Origin: Acholeplasmatales bacterium
GTDB lineage: Bacteria; Bacillota_I; Bacilli_A; Acholeplasmatales; Anaeroplasmataceae
Assembly: GCA_017444645.1 (NCBI GenBank)
Contig: JAFSWG010000022.1
Span: 1 to 61,111, forward strand
Reading direction: 5' to 3'
DNA: 61,111 bases
Made by a program: the position numbers and the translations under genes. Shown in pieces: positions 51,367 through 60,702 of this stretch (positions are counted from its first letter, which is position 1; the number at the start of each line of letters is the position of its first letter). Below the pieces are notes generated by a model that was given only the letters and a program-made list of their open reading frames with translations, was not told the DNA's origin and ran no database searches.

Positions 51367-51392
51367 AAAAGCCAGTCTAAAAACTGGCTTTT
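51367..51392. terminator. Bidirectional terminator between recU and DUF898 gene
   Basis: AAAAGCCAGT-CTAAAA-ACTGGCTTTT, symmetrical for both convergent genes. Confidence 0.85.
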
Positions 51393-51398
51393 ATTGTT

Positions 51399-52301
51399 TT
51401 AAAATATTAATCTCTTTCTATGCTTTAATCCATCATCTATATGCATATGAATTGTAGTCCATTGATAAGTTTTATATAAATAAATTGGATAATAAATACC
51501 TGCTGTAAAGATAACTAGAAAATATCTCCACAAGAACCATTTATATGATTCAAATACGCTACCATCAAATCTCATTTTAATTCCACTTATGTATTGTCTA
51601 CTTACTATATATCTTTCCTTTACTACAAGTAAGAATGGTTCACCAAAACCTACTGTCATAATAGATGCAAGCTTTCTTAATACAGCTTGTACTACTGCCT
51701 TTATAATACTTAATTTTAAGTATGATATATTTAAAAATGAATCTATAGTATCATCACTAACGAAAAATATATTTTTAATAGACCAAACAAATAATCTATT
51801 AATTAATACACCTGTAACTACCATTGTTGGTGCGGCAGCTATTAAACCAGGAATTAATCCTCTTGTAAATTCTGGCAAACTACTTAATATATCATCCAAC
51901 CAATATTGTTGCATGATTCTTATAAAGAATAAGATGATTACTACTAAAATCAAGCCTAATACAAATTGATAATATAATTCATGCATTTTTCCTCTGAATA
52001 CTATTTTTTTATTATCAATAAACGTATGTGAATATCTTAATTCACAAACTTTATAATAGGAATACGGAGCTAGGATTAATAAAGTAATCACAGAAAGAAA
52101 TACATAAAATAAAAAGATAAAATAGAATTTACTTTCTTTATAAATAAATCTACTTGGAGTCTTCTTTGCAGTAATGCCAAAAAAATCTGTCGTAGTACGT
52201 ACAGCCTTTTTTGTCATCTTAGCTGTAGCTTTAACAGTCTTTTTAGTCATCTTTTTTATTCTATTTTCCTTTCTTTTTTGTTTTTTTGTTTCTTTACCCA
52301 T
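51399..52301 (-). CDS. DUF898 (YjgN-like) membrane protein
   Basis: 300 residues. A very basic N-terminal tail (about 1-55, repeats such as TKKTVKATAKMTKKAVR) precedes helices near 60-80, 110-130, 150-175, 195-220 and 255-280. RYSHTFIDNKKIVFRGKMHELYY and GIYYPIYLYKTYQW look like DUF898, an inner-membrane family of unknown role. The basic tail could bind RNA, DNA or lipid. Single gene. Confidence 0.65.
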   Translation of the reverse strand: MGKETKKQKRKENRIKKMTKKTVKATAKMTKKAVRTTTDFFGITAKKTPSRFIYKESKFYFIFLFYVFLSVITLLILAPYSYYKVCELRYSHTFIDNKKIVFRGKMHELYYQFVLGLILVVIILFFIRIMQQYWLDDILSSLPEFTRGLIPGLIAAAPTMVVTGVLINRLFVWSIKNIFFVSDDTIDSFLNISYLKLSIIKAVVQAVLRKLASIMTVGFGEPFLLVVKERYIVSRQYISGIKMRFDGSVFESYKWFLWRYFLVIFTAGIYYPIYLYKTYQWTTIHMHIDDGLKHRKRLIF

Positions 52302-52380
52302 ATTAATACCTATTAAAATTATTATCCTATATATCTATATATATGATAACATTTTTAAATGTTACAATAAAGAAAAAAAT

Positions 52381-52396
52381 AATGGCACATGCCATT
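52381..52396 (-). terminator. Terminator after the DUF6273-like lipoprotein
   Basis: AATGGCA-CA-TGCCATT with extended A/T pairs and T tract on the minus strand. Confidence 0.7.
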
Positions 52397-52425
52397 ATTC
52401 TTTTTAACAAATAAACTATATATTA

Positions 52426-53352
52426 TTAGTATCCTTCTGGTCTATATTTATCATAATCAACAATTATAACTAACAATACGCCATGATAAGAAGCAGGATC
52501 TTTTGTACCAGAGCCCAATATGGAGTCCCTGCCAAGCACAATATAACCAGAATCGTTTATTTCATTAGTCCAATGGTCACTTCCCCAATTTCCCATTACT
52601 TTAGAATAATCAGTAACTTTAGAATTGTAAAATTTACCATTATAATACATTGATCCATCTTCACTACTTCTATGACCATTTGTCATATTAATATTAGCTA
52701 TTTGAATACAATCATTTTCATAAGATGGATTATCATAAGAAGCATTTTTAATTGTATCTTCATAAGAATTACCCTTTAATGAATTAAGTTCATCTTTAGT
52801 AAAAATTTGTAATCCCATTTCACCCACTACAATTTTTCTAAGATCACTTATTGCATATTCTTTCTTTCCATTTGTATCAAAAAATGTTGTATCTAATACT
52901 ATATCACTAAATGCATATGCTTCCTTCTTATTATCAATTTCTCCTTCTCTTCTAATAATATTCCATTTAACTGGTTCCCAATTAAATAAATAATATCCTT
53001 CGTAAGGAGATTCAACACTGCCGTATCCTTCTTTATTTTTAATAATCTGTACAAGTCTATAATCTCTAAGTCCATCATTATCTTGATCTATATCAATGTA
53101 TTGTGCTTCACCATCGTATGATGTAGCAGCAAATGTAGTTAAATCTTCCCATTCTGATTCGTCTATTGTTTTTAATACATCAATATATACACTTTCATCT
53201 TTCACTAATGATTGAGGATATCTACCAAGTGTAAACATTGTTTCTTCTTTAGATAATTCTCGTCTATTATTACCAACTAAGTCAGTTGTATCACATGAAC
53301 TTAAAATTATTAATAAAGATACTGATAAAAATACGTATAATAATCTTTTCAT
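52426..53352 (-). CDS. DUF6273-like lipoprotein
   Basis: 308 residues. Lipoprotein signal MKRLLYVFLSVSLLIILSSC (lipobox LSSC, Cys20). The mature part shows TLGRYPQS and NWEPVKWNIIRREGE (ordinary DUF6273 has LGxYPQ and EWxVL), later AISDLRKIVVGEMG. DUF6273 occurs in surface or secreted proteins of gut Firmicutes, with no known function. Followed by a terminator. Confidence 0.72.
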   Translation of the reverse strand: MKRLLYVFLSVSLLIILSSCDTTDLVGNNRRELSKEETMFTLGRYPQSLVKDESVYIDVLKTIDESEWEDLTTFAATSYDGEAQYIDIDQDNDGLRDYRLVQIIKNKEGYGSVESPYEGYYLFNWEPVKWNIIRREGEIDNKKEAYAFSDIVLDTTFFDTNGKKEYAISDLRKIVVGEMGLQIFTKDELNSLKGNSYEDTIKNASYDNPSYENDCIQIANINMTNGHRSSEDGSMYYNGKFYNSKVTDYSKVMGNWGSDHWTNEINDSGYIVLGRDSILGSGTKDPASYHGVLLVIIVDYDKYRPEGY

Positions 53353-53387
53353 TTTTCTCTCCCTATTTTTTAAATTAATGAATGCAA

Positions 53388-54152
53388 TTATTCTTCGTCT
53401 ACAAATTTCATTTCAAATCCAAAAGCATCAAAGAAATCTTTTCTTACATTCTTTAATAATTCTTTTAATTTCTTTACTCTAATTTCTAAATCATCCTTTT
53501 CTGCAATAATTCTCATTTCATCTTCGAATACAGAAATTTTATTATACGGATATTGTTTTTCTAATTGATTAAAAGTATTATTAATATTTCCTCTAAATTG
53601 GAAATATACTTGAGAAGCTTCTACATATCTATCTTCTGTAATAGGATCTACTTCAAATACCTTTTTATTCATTTCTAAGAATTCTTTAAAGCCTAAATGA
53701 TTACATTCAAAATAGAATTTCTTTAACATTTCATATACATTTTTAGCATCTTTAGATGCGTTTAAGCATACAACTGGATGATAATCATAAATAAACTTTC
53801 TAAATAGATTTTCAGATTCATCAAAAACTGATTTATCAAATTTATTAATAATTGAAAACAATTGAACACAATAATTATGCTTATTTTCAGTTTGAATCAT
53901 TTCTTGTTTATATGATTCTTTAGCATTATCTATTGCCTTTAAGATTTCTTCAATTTTATATTTATCCTTAGATTGAATTGCTTGAGTAATAACTGCTGCT
54001 TCAGATTCGTATCTTCTAGCTTCTTTTAAAGCTTCAAAGTACGTTAGGCTATATCTACAATCAGTTAAATATCCTCTTTTCATAAATGCTTCATACCTAT
54101 ATACTAAATCAGCAAATTCTAGACGCATTTCTTCATATTCTTGTTTATTCAT
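53388..54152 (-). CDS. Helical cytosolic protein, function unknown
   Basis: 254 residues from ATG 54152 with AAGGAGAT upstream. Predicted mainly alpha-helical and charged: ELRLEFADLVYRYEAFMKRGYL-like start, later KDKYKIEEILKAIDNAKESYKQ, EMRIIAEKDDLEIRVKKLKELLK near the end, probably coiled coil. No membrane helix. The family is not recognised. Sits 10 bp after mgtE and may share its transcript. Confidence 0.6.
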   Translation of the reverse strand: MNKQEYEEMRLEFADLVYRYEAFMKRGYLTDCRYSLTYFEALKEARRYESEAAVITQAIQSKDKYKIEEILKAIDNAKESYKQEMIQTENKHNYCVQLFSIINKFDKSVFDESENLFRKFIYDYHPVVCLNASKDAKNVYEMLKKFYFECNHLGFKEFLEMNKKVFEVDPITEDRYVEASQVYFQFRGNINNTFNQLEKQYPYNKISVFEDEMRIIAEKDDLEIRVKKLKELLKNVRKDFFDAFGFEMKFVDEE

Positions 54153-54162
54153 AATAATCTCC

Positions 54163-55554
54163 TTACATTGCATTAGCCAACAATAGGGCGGCTAAACCAT
54201 AATATATTAATAATGCAGTTACATCGTTTATTGTAGTAATAAATGGTCCTGATGCAACAGCTGGGTCAATTTTAACTTTTAAGAAAATAATAGGAACAAT
54301 TGTTCCAATGAATGATGAAACAGTCATTGCAATAAGTAATGCTACACCAACAATACCCGCGCCCTTCATTGCATCCACTATTTCAAATGAAGTATCAACT
54401 CTAATTCCTTTATCTGCTATTTTTAAATATAGGAATACAAATCCAAATGATAAAATAGCTAATAATAAACCATTTAATATACCAACTCTTATTTCCTTAA
54501 ATATTGTTTTAAATATTTCTTTTTTAGATACATCTTGAGTAGAAATCATTCTAATTGTTACGGCTAGTGATTGAGTACCTGTGTTACCAGCCATGTCTAA
54601 TACTAATGTTTGGAAGAATACAATAATTGGTAGTGCGGCAACAACTGATTCAAAGCCTGACATTGAAAATGCTTGAGCCAAACCTAATACTAATAAAACA
54701 ATTAACCAAGGAATTCTCTTTTTAACAGATTGGAATACTGATTCACTTAATTCCTCTTCTTCTGTTAAACCGGCTAACTTAACATAATCTTCTGCAGTTT
54801 GATTATCAATTGCTTCGATAACATCATCACTAGTAATTACACCAACTAAATGATCATCTTCATCTAAAATAGGGTATGAATCAAGTCCATAATCCTTTAA
54901 ATCTTGTAAACAATCATCTACTAAAGCATTAGCTAAAAAATATGGGTAATTCTTTTTAATTATAGAATCTAATTCAGAATTAGCTCTAGCAATAATTAAA
55001 TCTCTTAGCTCTAATACTCCATAGAATTTATCATTTTCATCTAATACATAAATATTAGAAACATTATCATTATCAGCTGCCTGCTTAATAACAGATTTCA
55101 TAGCTGTCTTTACATTATCAGTAGATTTAATAGTAACAAAGTTATTTGTCATCATACTACCAATCATGTCATCATCATATTTTGTGATAGCTTTGATATC
55201 TTCTCTTACTTCAGGCTCAATTAATTTAACAACTTCTTGTCTTTGATCTTCATCTAGTTCCTCTAGGACATCAATCGCATCATCGGCATCCATTGTTTCA
55301 ATGATATCAGCTAATTTTTCAGGTTCAATATTTTCTACAACTTCGCCAATATCTTCACTATGTAATAAAACCTCACCAGCTGATTCATCACCTAAGATAT
55401 GGAATACCTCTTGACGTTCTTCAGGTTCCATATCATCTGTTAAATCTGCAATATCGCTCTCGTGGTATTGAAGTAACTTTTCTCTTTTTTCTTCATCTGT
55501 AAGGTTCGATTTTAATATTTCCTCGAGTTCTTTTATAATGTCTTCTCTTTCCAT
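54163..55554 (-). CDS. mgtE: MgtE magnesium transporter
   Basis: 463 residues from ATG 55554 with AGGAGGT upstream. N-terminal helical superhelix MgtE_N (about 20-125), two CBS domains (MTNNFVTIKSTDNVKTAMK and YPILDEDDHLVGVITSDDV), plug helix and five transmembrane helices with the signature DMAGNTGTQSLAVTIR. Mg2+ channel gated by cytosolic Mg2+ through the CBS/N domains. I see no M-box in the 55600-55660 leader. Confidence 0.95.
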   Translation of the reverse strand: MEREDIIKELEEILKSNLTDEEKREKLLQYHESDIADLTDDMEPEERQEVFHILGDESAGEVLLHSEDIGEVVENIEPEKLADIIETMDADDAIDVLEELDEDQRQEVVKLIEPEVREDIKAITKYDDDMIGSMMTNNFVTIKSTDNVKTAMKSVIKQAADNDNVSNIYVLDENDKFYGVLELRDLIIARANSELDSIIKKNYPYFLANALVDDCLQDLKDYGLDSYPILDEDDHLVGVITSDDVIEAIDNQTAEDYVKLAGLTEEEELSESVFQSVKKRIPWLIVLLVLGLAQAFSMSGFESVVAALPIIVFFQTLVLDMAGNTGTQSLAVTIRMISTQDVSKKEIFKTIFKEIRVGILNGLLLAILSFGFVFLYLKIADKGIRVDTSFEIVDAMKGAGIVGVALLIAMTVSSFIGTIVPIIFLKVKIDPAVASGPFITTINDVTALLIYYGLAALLLANAM

Positions 55555-55657
55555 ATTAAATACCTCCTTCCACGCTTTATGACAAAAGTATTTTACCATA
55601 TTAAAACTAATAAATAAATATATAAAAAACCAATTTAAAAAAAAATAAAAAATATTC

Positions 55658-55686
55658 TTGATTTAAAAATCTTTTTAGTATATAAT
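55658..55686 (+). promoter_or_regulatory. tRNA-Arg promoter
   Basis: TTGATT (55658-55663), 17 bp, TATAAT (55681-55686); tRNA begins 19 bp later. Confidence 0.85.
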
Positions 55687-55704
55687 CGTTAATGCTGTAG
55701 ATAT

Positions 55705-55781
<77 letters not shown>

Positions 55782-55795
55782 TTTATAGTAAAAAC

Positions 55796-55818
55796 AAGTC
55801 GGTACAGAATACCGACTT
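55796..55818. terminator. Terminator of tRNA-Arg and the 97-residue membrane gene
   Basis: AAGTCGGTA-CAGAA-TACCGACTT followed by TTTTTCTTTTTT. Confidence 0.85.
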
Positions 55819-55827
55819 TTTTCTTTT

Positions 55828-56121
55828 TTATTTTTTCATTGTAGGATCGTCATCATCTTTTTTTACTGGTTCTTTTTTATATAATGTTAGCATAACAATT
55901 AAAAATGTAATTGTAAAAGCCAACATAGCTAAAATTGTTATTACTTCGTATTCTGTTCCCATTAAGGTGAACCCTAAAATACCAAAACCAATAAATAAAG
56001 CAGCATGAATAAATGTTAAGACAGAAAATGCAATTTTCTTCTTTTTCATTAAAGTCATCACACCAAAAAATATCAATAAAATACCAATTAATACACTGGC
56101 AATATTATAAAAAAGATTCAT
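55828..56121 (-). CDS. Small three-helix membrane protein
   Basis: 97 residues with three hydrophobic segments (about 4-25, 31-52, 58-82) and an acidic-basic tail KKEPVKKDDDDPTMKK. No family recognised. Between the tRNA and the divergent ilvE. Confidence 0.6.
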   Translation of the reverse strand: MNLFYNIASVLIGILLIFFGVMTLMKKKKIAFSVLTFIHAALFIGFGILGFTLMGTEYEVITILAMLAFTITFLIVMLTLYKKEPVKKDDDDPTMKK

Positions 56122-56245
56122 AAAATCACCTCAAGACGCAAATATTATATAATATTTTATCTTTTTTTGAAATATAATATTTAAAAATTCGAAATATAAG
56201 AGTATAATATTTACTAAGATTTAGAAAAGAAAAGGGGTTATTTTT

Positions 56246-57316
56246 ATGCTTAACATTAAGTTTGTAAAGGCTGAAAAACTAAAAGAAAAACCAGATCAAA
56301 ATAATTTAGGATTTGGTAAATATTTTACTGATTATATGTTCATTATGGACTGGGACGATGGAAAGGGCTGGCATGATGCTAGAATAGTTCCATATGGACC
56401 ATTACAAATGTCTCCTGCATCTACTGCTCTACATTATGGAGCTGAAATATTTGAAGGTATGAAGGCATATCGTACAGCTGATGGAAAAATCCAATTATTC
56501 CGTCCTTATGAAAATGCAAAGAGATTAAATTCTTCTGCTGAAAGATTATGCTTACCTGAACTTCCTGAAGAAGACTTCGTTGAAGCTGTTAAAGCTTTAG
56601 TTAATATTGATAGAGATTGGGTTCCTACTCTACCTGGTACATCTTTATATGTTAGACCATTTATGATTGGTGATGACCATACACTTGGTGTTCATGGTGT
56701 TCATCATGCAATGTTTATGGTAATTTTATGCCCAGTTGGTTCATATTATAAAGAAGGTTTAAATCCAGTATCAATTATGATTGAAACTGAAGATGAGCGT
56801 GTTGCTGGTAAGGGTGGTACAGGCTACACTAAGTGTGGTGGTAACTATGCCGCTTCTACTCGTGCTGGTAAGAAGGCTGAAGAAAAAGGGTATTCACAAG
56901 TATTATGGTTAGACTGTGTTTATAAAAAATATATCGAAGAGGTTGGAGCTATGAACGTTATGTTCAAAATTAATGGTGAAGTTGTTACTCCAGCATTAGT
57001 CGGTTCTATCTTACCTGGTATTACAAGAAAGTCTTGCTTACAAATCTTAAGAGATAAAGGTATTCCTGTATCTGAAAAGAGAATTACATTAGATGAATTA
57101 ACATCTGCCGTAGAAAACGGAACACTTGAAGAAGCTTGGGGTACTGGTACTGCCGCTGTTATTTCTCCAATCGGTTTACTAGAAGTTAATGGTAAGAAAT
57201 ATACAATCAACAATGGTAAGATTGGTGAAATCTCACAAATGTTATATGATGAAATTACTGGTATTCAATCTGGTAAAAAGAAAGATACATATAACTGGAC
57301 TGTTGAAGTAAAATAA
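56246..57316 (+). CDS. ilvE: Branched-chain amino acid aminotransferase
   Basis: 356 residues, fold type IV PLP enzyme, the longer BCAT group. PLP Lys in TGYTKCGGNYAAS, plus GAEIFEGMKAYR, GTSLYVRPFMIG and EAWGTGTAAVISPIG. Transfers amino groups between Leu/Ile/Val and their keto acids; 2-oxoisovalerate also feeds PanB in this window. RBS AAAGGGG, a TATAAT at 56203-56208, own terminator downstream. Single gene. Confidence 0.95.
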   Translation: MLNIKFVKAEKLKEKPDQNNLGFGKYFTDYMFIMDWDDGKGWHDARIVPYGPLQMSPASTALHYGAEIFEGMKAYRTADGKIQLFRPYENAKRLNSSAERLCLPELPEEDFVEAVKALVNIDRDWVPTLPGTSLYVRPFMIGDDHTLGVHGVHHAMFMVILCPVGSYYKEGLNPVSIMIETEDERVAGKGGTGYTKCGGNYAASTRAGKKAEEKGYSQVLWLDCVYKKYIEEVGAMNVMFKINGEVVTPALVGSILPGITRKSCLQILRDKGIPVSEKRITLDELTSAVENGTLEEAWGTGTAAVISPIGLLEVNGKKYTINNGKIGEISQMLYDEITGIQSGKKKDTYNWTVEVK

Positions 57317-57324
57317 TAACAAAT

Positions 57325-57347
57325 AAAGCTCGGAAAATCCGAGCTTT
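57325..57347. terminator. Bidirectional terminator between ilvE and the M16C peptidase
   Basis: AAAGCTCGG-AAAAT-CCGAGCTTT with T tract on both sides. Confidence 0.88.
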
Positions 57348-57351
57348 TATT

Positions 57352-60225
57352 TTACACTAAATTTCTAACATTTTTAAATAATTCTTTATTTTCTTCTACT
57401 TTGTTCTTATTACCAATTGTAGTAATTACATTATTATTAAGTGCTTCTGCATATGCTTCTCTATATTTCTTAAAATCAGAAGCTTTCGCATTAATTACAT
57501 TATTTATTTCTTCTATTCTATCATCATCTGTAATACCCTTAAAATAGAATACTCTAGCCATATCAGCCTTATCTTTATTATGTAATACTAATATAGAATT
57601 ACCAATCGCACCAATTTTTATTTTTAATAATTCATCTTCATCAGGATTAAATCCATCAATATATTCTGGAGTTTTTAAATAAGTATCATAAGTCTTTTTA
57701 ATATTTGGATCTCTATAGCTTACAAAAACCATATATCCATCTCTTCTAACTTGTGGCATAACTCCATATGCTCCACCCTTTACTCTTACTTCAGTCCATA
57801 AGAAATCATTATAAATAGAGTTTAATAATACCATCATACCACTATTATAAGGCAAGCTATATTTTCCTGCAGATGCATTGAAGGAAATATCAAATGGAGC
57901 TTTAAATGCTTCATTTAAGATATTTTCTTTAAATTCTTGCTTATCATATTTAGACTTATCATTTAATTCATTATAGAATCCATCAATTAAAGGCTTAATA
58001 TTTTCTAGCATTTCCTTATTTCCAGTTAATGCACCTATGAAATTATCTTTACCTAATAAATTATTAACTTCATTTAATTTAGTTACAATTTCATCCTTTT
58101 TATTATCAAAATTATTACATAAATCAGTAATGAAATCTAAATAGCTAATACCTGTTGTAACTTCACCAACATAATTCTCTTCATTAATATATGATAAAGC
58201 TCTTCTTGCGGCAAATCTATGACCATTATTAGAAATACTCATTGTTAATGTATTCTTAATTTCAAGTAATCTTTCTTTTAATCTCTTATAATCATTAAAA
58301 ATAGTATTATTAATTGTATCTTCTAATAATTCTTGCATTAGCTTAACATTTTTAGTTAATGCTGAATATCCAAATATTAATTGAATATAACAGCTATTAT
58401 CTAATTTTGTAGAGTAATTTATATTAGAATATAAGCCACCACTATAGCCTTGAATTAATTGATTGATTTCTAAATAGCTATGATTCTTAGTAGACATATT
58501 AAATAATAAATCAGTAAATAAAGAAGTATATCTTAATGATTCATCATTTAATTTATCAATATTAAAATAATATTTAACATACGCAATATCATTAGTATGA
58601 TATTCTCCAAATAATAATTTATATTTAGAATCAATTACCTCTAAATTATATTTTTCAGGTGTCATTTTAATATCTTCTAAAGATAATTTAGGTAAGGTAT
58701 CTAATTCTTCTTTAGATGATGGAGTACCTTGATATTCCTTTAATTTAATATTCATTTCTACTAAATCTTTTATCTCTTTATCTGATAATGATTTTTTATA
58801 ATCAGCTAATTTATTAGAAACAATAATCTCTTCATTCTTTGAATATTCTAAATCAGGAACTAAAGAAACATAAGTTTTATGATTATTATTTAAAACATAA
58901 TCTTTAATAATATTTTCAAAATAATCTCCCTTTAAATCTTCTCTTAATTCATTGTAATACTTTAATTCAATTAATTTTAAATAAGGTAGATTATCATCAT
59001 ATAAATAAGAATCTAAGCTTCTTAAAATTAGATTTAAGCCCTTAGGCATTCTCGGTGAGAATAAATCCTCTCTTGATTTAAATTCAAAGAAATTAATATT
59101 AGCTAATAAGGCGTTTTTATCTAAGCCTTCCTCTAATATTTTCTTTAATTCATTATCAATAACACTTATGAACTTTTCTTCATTTTCTTTATTTGAATTA
59201 GATGCCATAATTGTTAGCATTGGCATTAATAAGCCATCATCAAATATTGCGTCTACATCATCACCGATTTTAGCATCAATTAAGGCTTGTTTTAATCTTG
59301 AGCCTGGTGTTAATAATATATTATTTAATAAAAGCTTTGTTGCAATAATAAGCTTATAATCTAGTGTTGTTGGGAAAGCTACATTATATGATAAGAATGT
59401 TTTATTTTCTAATGCTTCAGATTGATATTTATATGTTTCATATTTAGGTCCATCAAATTTATTTTGGAATGGTACTCTAGTATCAAATTCAATCTTATCG
59501 AATTTAGATAAATATTCCTTATCTAAATAATCTAGTCTTTCTTCAAAATCCATATCTCCATATAAATAAATATAAGAATTAGATGGATGATAGAATTTAG
59601 AATGGAAATTCAAAAATTCTTCATATGATAAATCAGGAATATATTTAGGGTCTCCACCTGATTCTAATCCATAAGGTGTATCAGGATATAATGAATGCAT
59701 TATATTTCTATATAATACTTGTTCAGGATCAGAAAATGCACCCTTCATTTCATTATAAACAACACCATTATAGAAAATATCTTCATTTTCATTATTTAAT
59801 TCATAATGCCAGCCTTCTTGCATAAAAATTTCTTTATTTGTATAAATTCTAGGATAAAATACTGCATCCAAATAGATATCCATTAGATTTTTAAAATCTT
59901 TATCATTTATTGAAGCACATGGATAACATGTCTTATCTGGGAATGTAAATGCATTTAAGAATGTATTTAATGATGATTTTAATAATTCAACAAATGGATC
60001 CTTTACTGGATATTTTTTAGAACCACAAAGTACTGAGTGTTCTAGAATGTGAGTTAAACCAGTACTATTTATTGGTGGTGTTCTAAATCCAATTAAGAAT
60101 ACCTTATTTGGATCATCATTCTTTAATGTTACTATTCTAGCTTTTGTTTTATTATGAGAATATACAGAAACATTAGAATTAATTTCATCTATAAATTTTT
60201 CTTCGATTAATGTATAATTATTCAT
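57352..60225 (-). CDS. M16C-family zinc metallopeptidase (presequence protease-like)
   Basis: 957 residues from ATG 60225 with GGAGGTAG upstream. The inverted zinc motif HILEH (59-63) in GLTHILEHSVLCGS, followed by FPDKTCYPCAS and the distal Glu in VVYNEMKGAFSD. Four homologous halves as in PreP/CYM1 (peptidase in the first, inactive repeats, M16C-associated region near 480). Degrades unstructured peptides in a closed chamber. No signal peptide, so cytosolic. The start overlaps the previous gene's end by 8 bp. Confidence 0.92.
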   Translation of the reverse strand: MNNYTLIEEKFIDEINSNVSVYSHNKTKARIVTLKNDDPNKVFLIGFRTPPINSTGLTHILEHSVLCGSKKYPVKDPFVELLKSSLNTFLNAFTFPDKTCYPCASINDKDFKNLMDIYLDAVFYPRIYTNKEIFMQEGWHYELNNENEDIFYNGVVYNEMKGAFSDPEQVLYRNIMHSLYPDTPYGLESGGDPKYIPDLSYEEFLNFHSKFYHPSNSYIYLYGDMDFEERLDYLDKEYLSKFDKIEFDTRVPFQNKFDGPKYETYKYQSEALENKTFLSYNVAFPTTLDYKLIIATKLLLNNILLTPGSRLKQALIDAKIGDDVDAIFDDGLLMPMLTIMASNSNKENEEKFISVIDNELKKILEEGLDKNALLANINFFEFKSREDLFSPRMPKGLNLILRSLDSYLYDDNLPYLKLIELKYYNELREDLKGDYFENIIKDYVLNNNHKTYVSLVPDLEYSKNEEIIVSNKLADYKKSLSDKEIKDLVEMNIKLKEYQGTPSSKEELDTLPKLSLEDIKMTPEKYNLEVIDSKYKLLFGEYHTNDIAYVKYYFNIDKLNDESLRYTSLFTDLLFNMSTKNHSYLEINQLIQGYSGGLYSNINYSTKLDNSCYIQLIFGYSALTKNVKLMQELLEDTINNTIFNDYKRLKERLLEIKNTLTMSISNNGHRFAARRALSYINEENYVGEVTTGISYLDFITDLCNNFDNKKDEIVTKLNEVNNLLGKDNFIGALTGNKEMLENIKPLIDGFYNELNDKSKYDKQEFKENILNEAFKAPFDISFNASAGKYSLPYNSGMMVLLNSIYNDFLWTEVRVKGGAYGVMPQVRRDGYMVFVSYRDPNIKKTYDTYLKTPEYIDGFNPDEDELLKIKIGAIGNSILVLHNKDKADMARVFYFKGITDDDRIEEINNVINAKASDFKKYREAYAEALNNNVITTIGNKNKVEENKELFKNVRNLV

Positions 60226-60637
60226 TTTTACTACCTCCATAACATAATCTATGTAATTTTTCTATGTATTCACTATCTAAATTAACTAAAGAATTTAGGG
60301 CATGTTCTAATATATCTTCGTATTTTGAATTTTGAAACATTTGAGTCGTAGATATAATTACAGCCTCATTTGCCATACTATAATACGCTTTTAAATATTT
60401 AGAATATCTATTAAATTCATTTAATTCATTTAATAATTCATTACTAAAGCTTACTAAAGAAAAATAAAGCTCAAGCTTTATATTGAATTCATCAGTTGTT
60501 AAAACAACTTCACTTTGAAAGCCATCATAATCAATAATAAAGGTTGTTACAAAGCCATCATCTTCTAGTGTTGTTTCTTCATCTACACCTAATGAATCAA
60601 AATAATTTTCAATTCTACTTCTTGTAATCACATACAT
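60218..60637 (-). CDS. YbjN-like hypothetical protein
   Basis: 139 residues if it starts at ATG 60637 (or GTG 60631, whose spacing from GGTGATG is better). An earlier GTG at 60688 lies inside the preceding terminator and is rejected. ITRSRIENYFDSLGV and TLTTDEFNIKLELYFSL-like alternation of helix and strand resemble the YbjN/T3SS-chaperone fold, but the match is loose. Translationally coupled to the M16C peptidase gene. Confidence 0.55.
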   Translation of the reverse strand: MYVITRSRIENYFDSLGVDEETTLEDDGFVTTFIIDYDGFQSEVVLTTDEFNIKLELYFSLVSFSNELLNELNEFNRYSKYLKAYYSMANEAVIISTTQMFQNSKYEDILEHALNSLVNLDSEYIEKLHRLCYGGSKNE

Positions 60638-60674
60638 CACCGCTATAAATATTAACATATTTATTAAATAAAAA

Positions 60675-60694
60675 AAATGGGATTTCACCCATTT
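60675..60694 (-). terminator. Terminator after ddh
   Basis: AAATGGG-ATTTCA-CCCATTT with TTTTTTT on the minus side. Confidence 0.75.
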
Positions 60695-60702
60695 TTTTAC
60701 TT

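Noticed and set aside
55600-55680. M-box magnesium riboswitch upstream of mgtE
   Set aside because: The leader is short and AT-rich and no conserved M-box core is visible.
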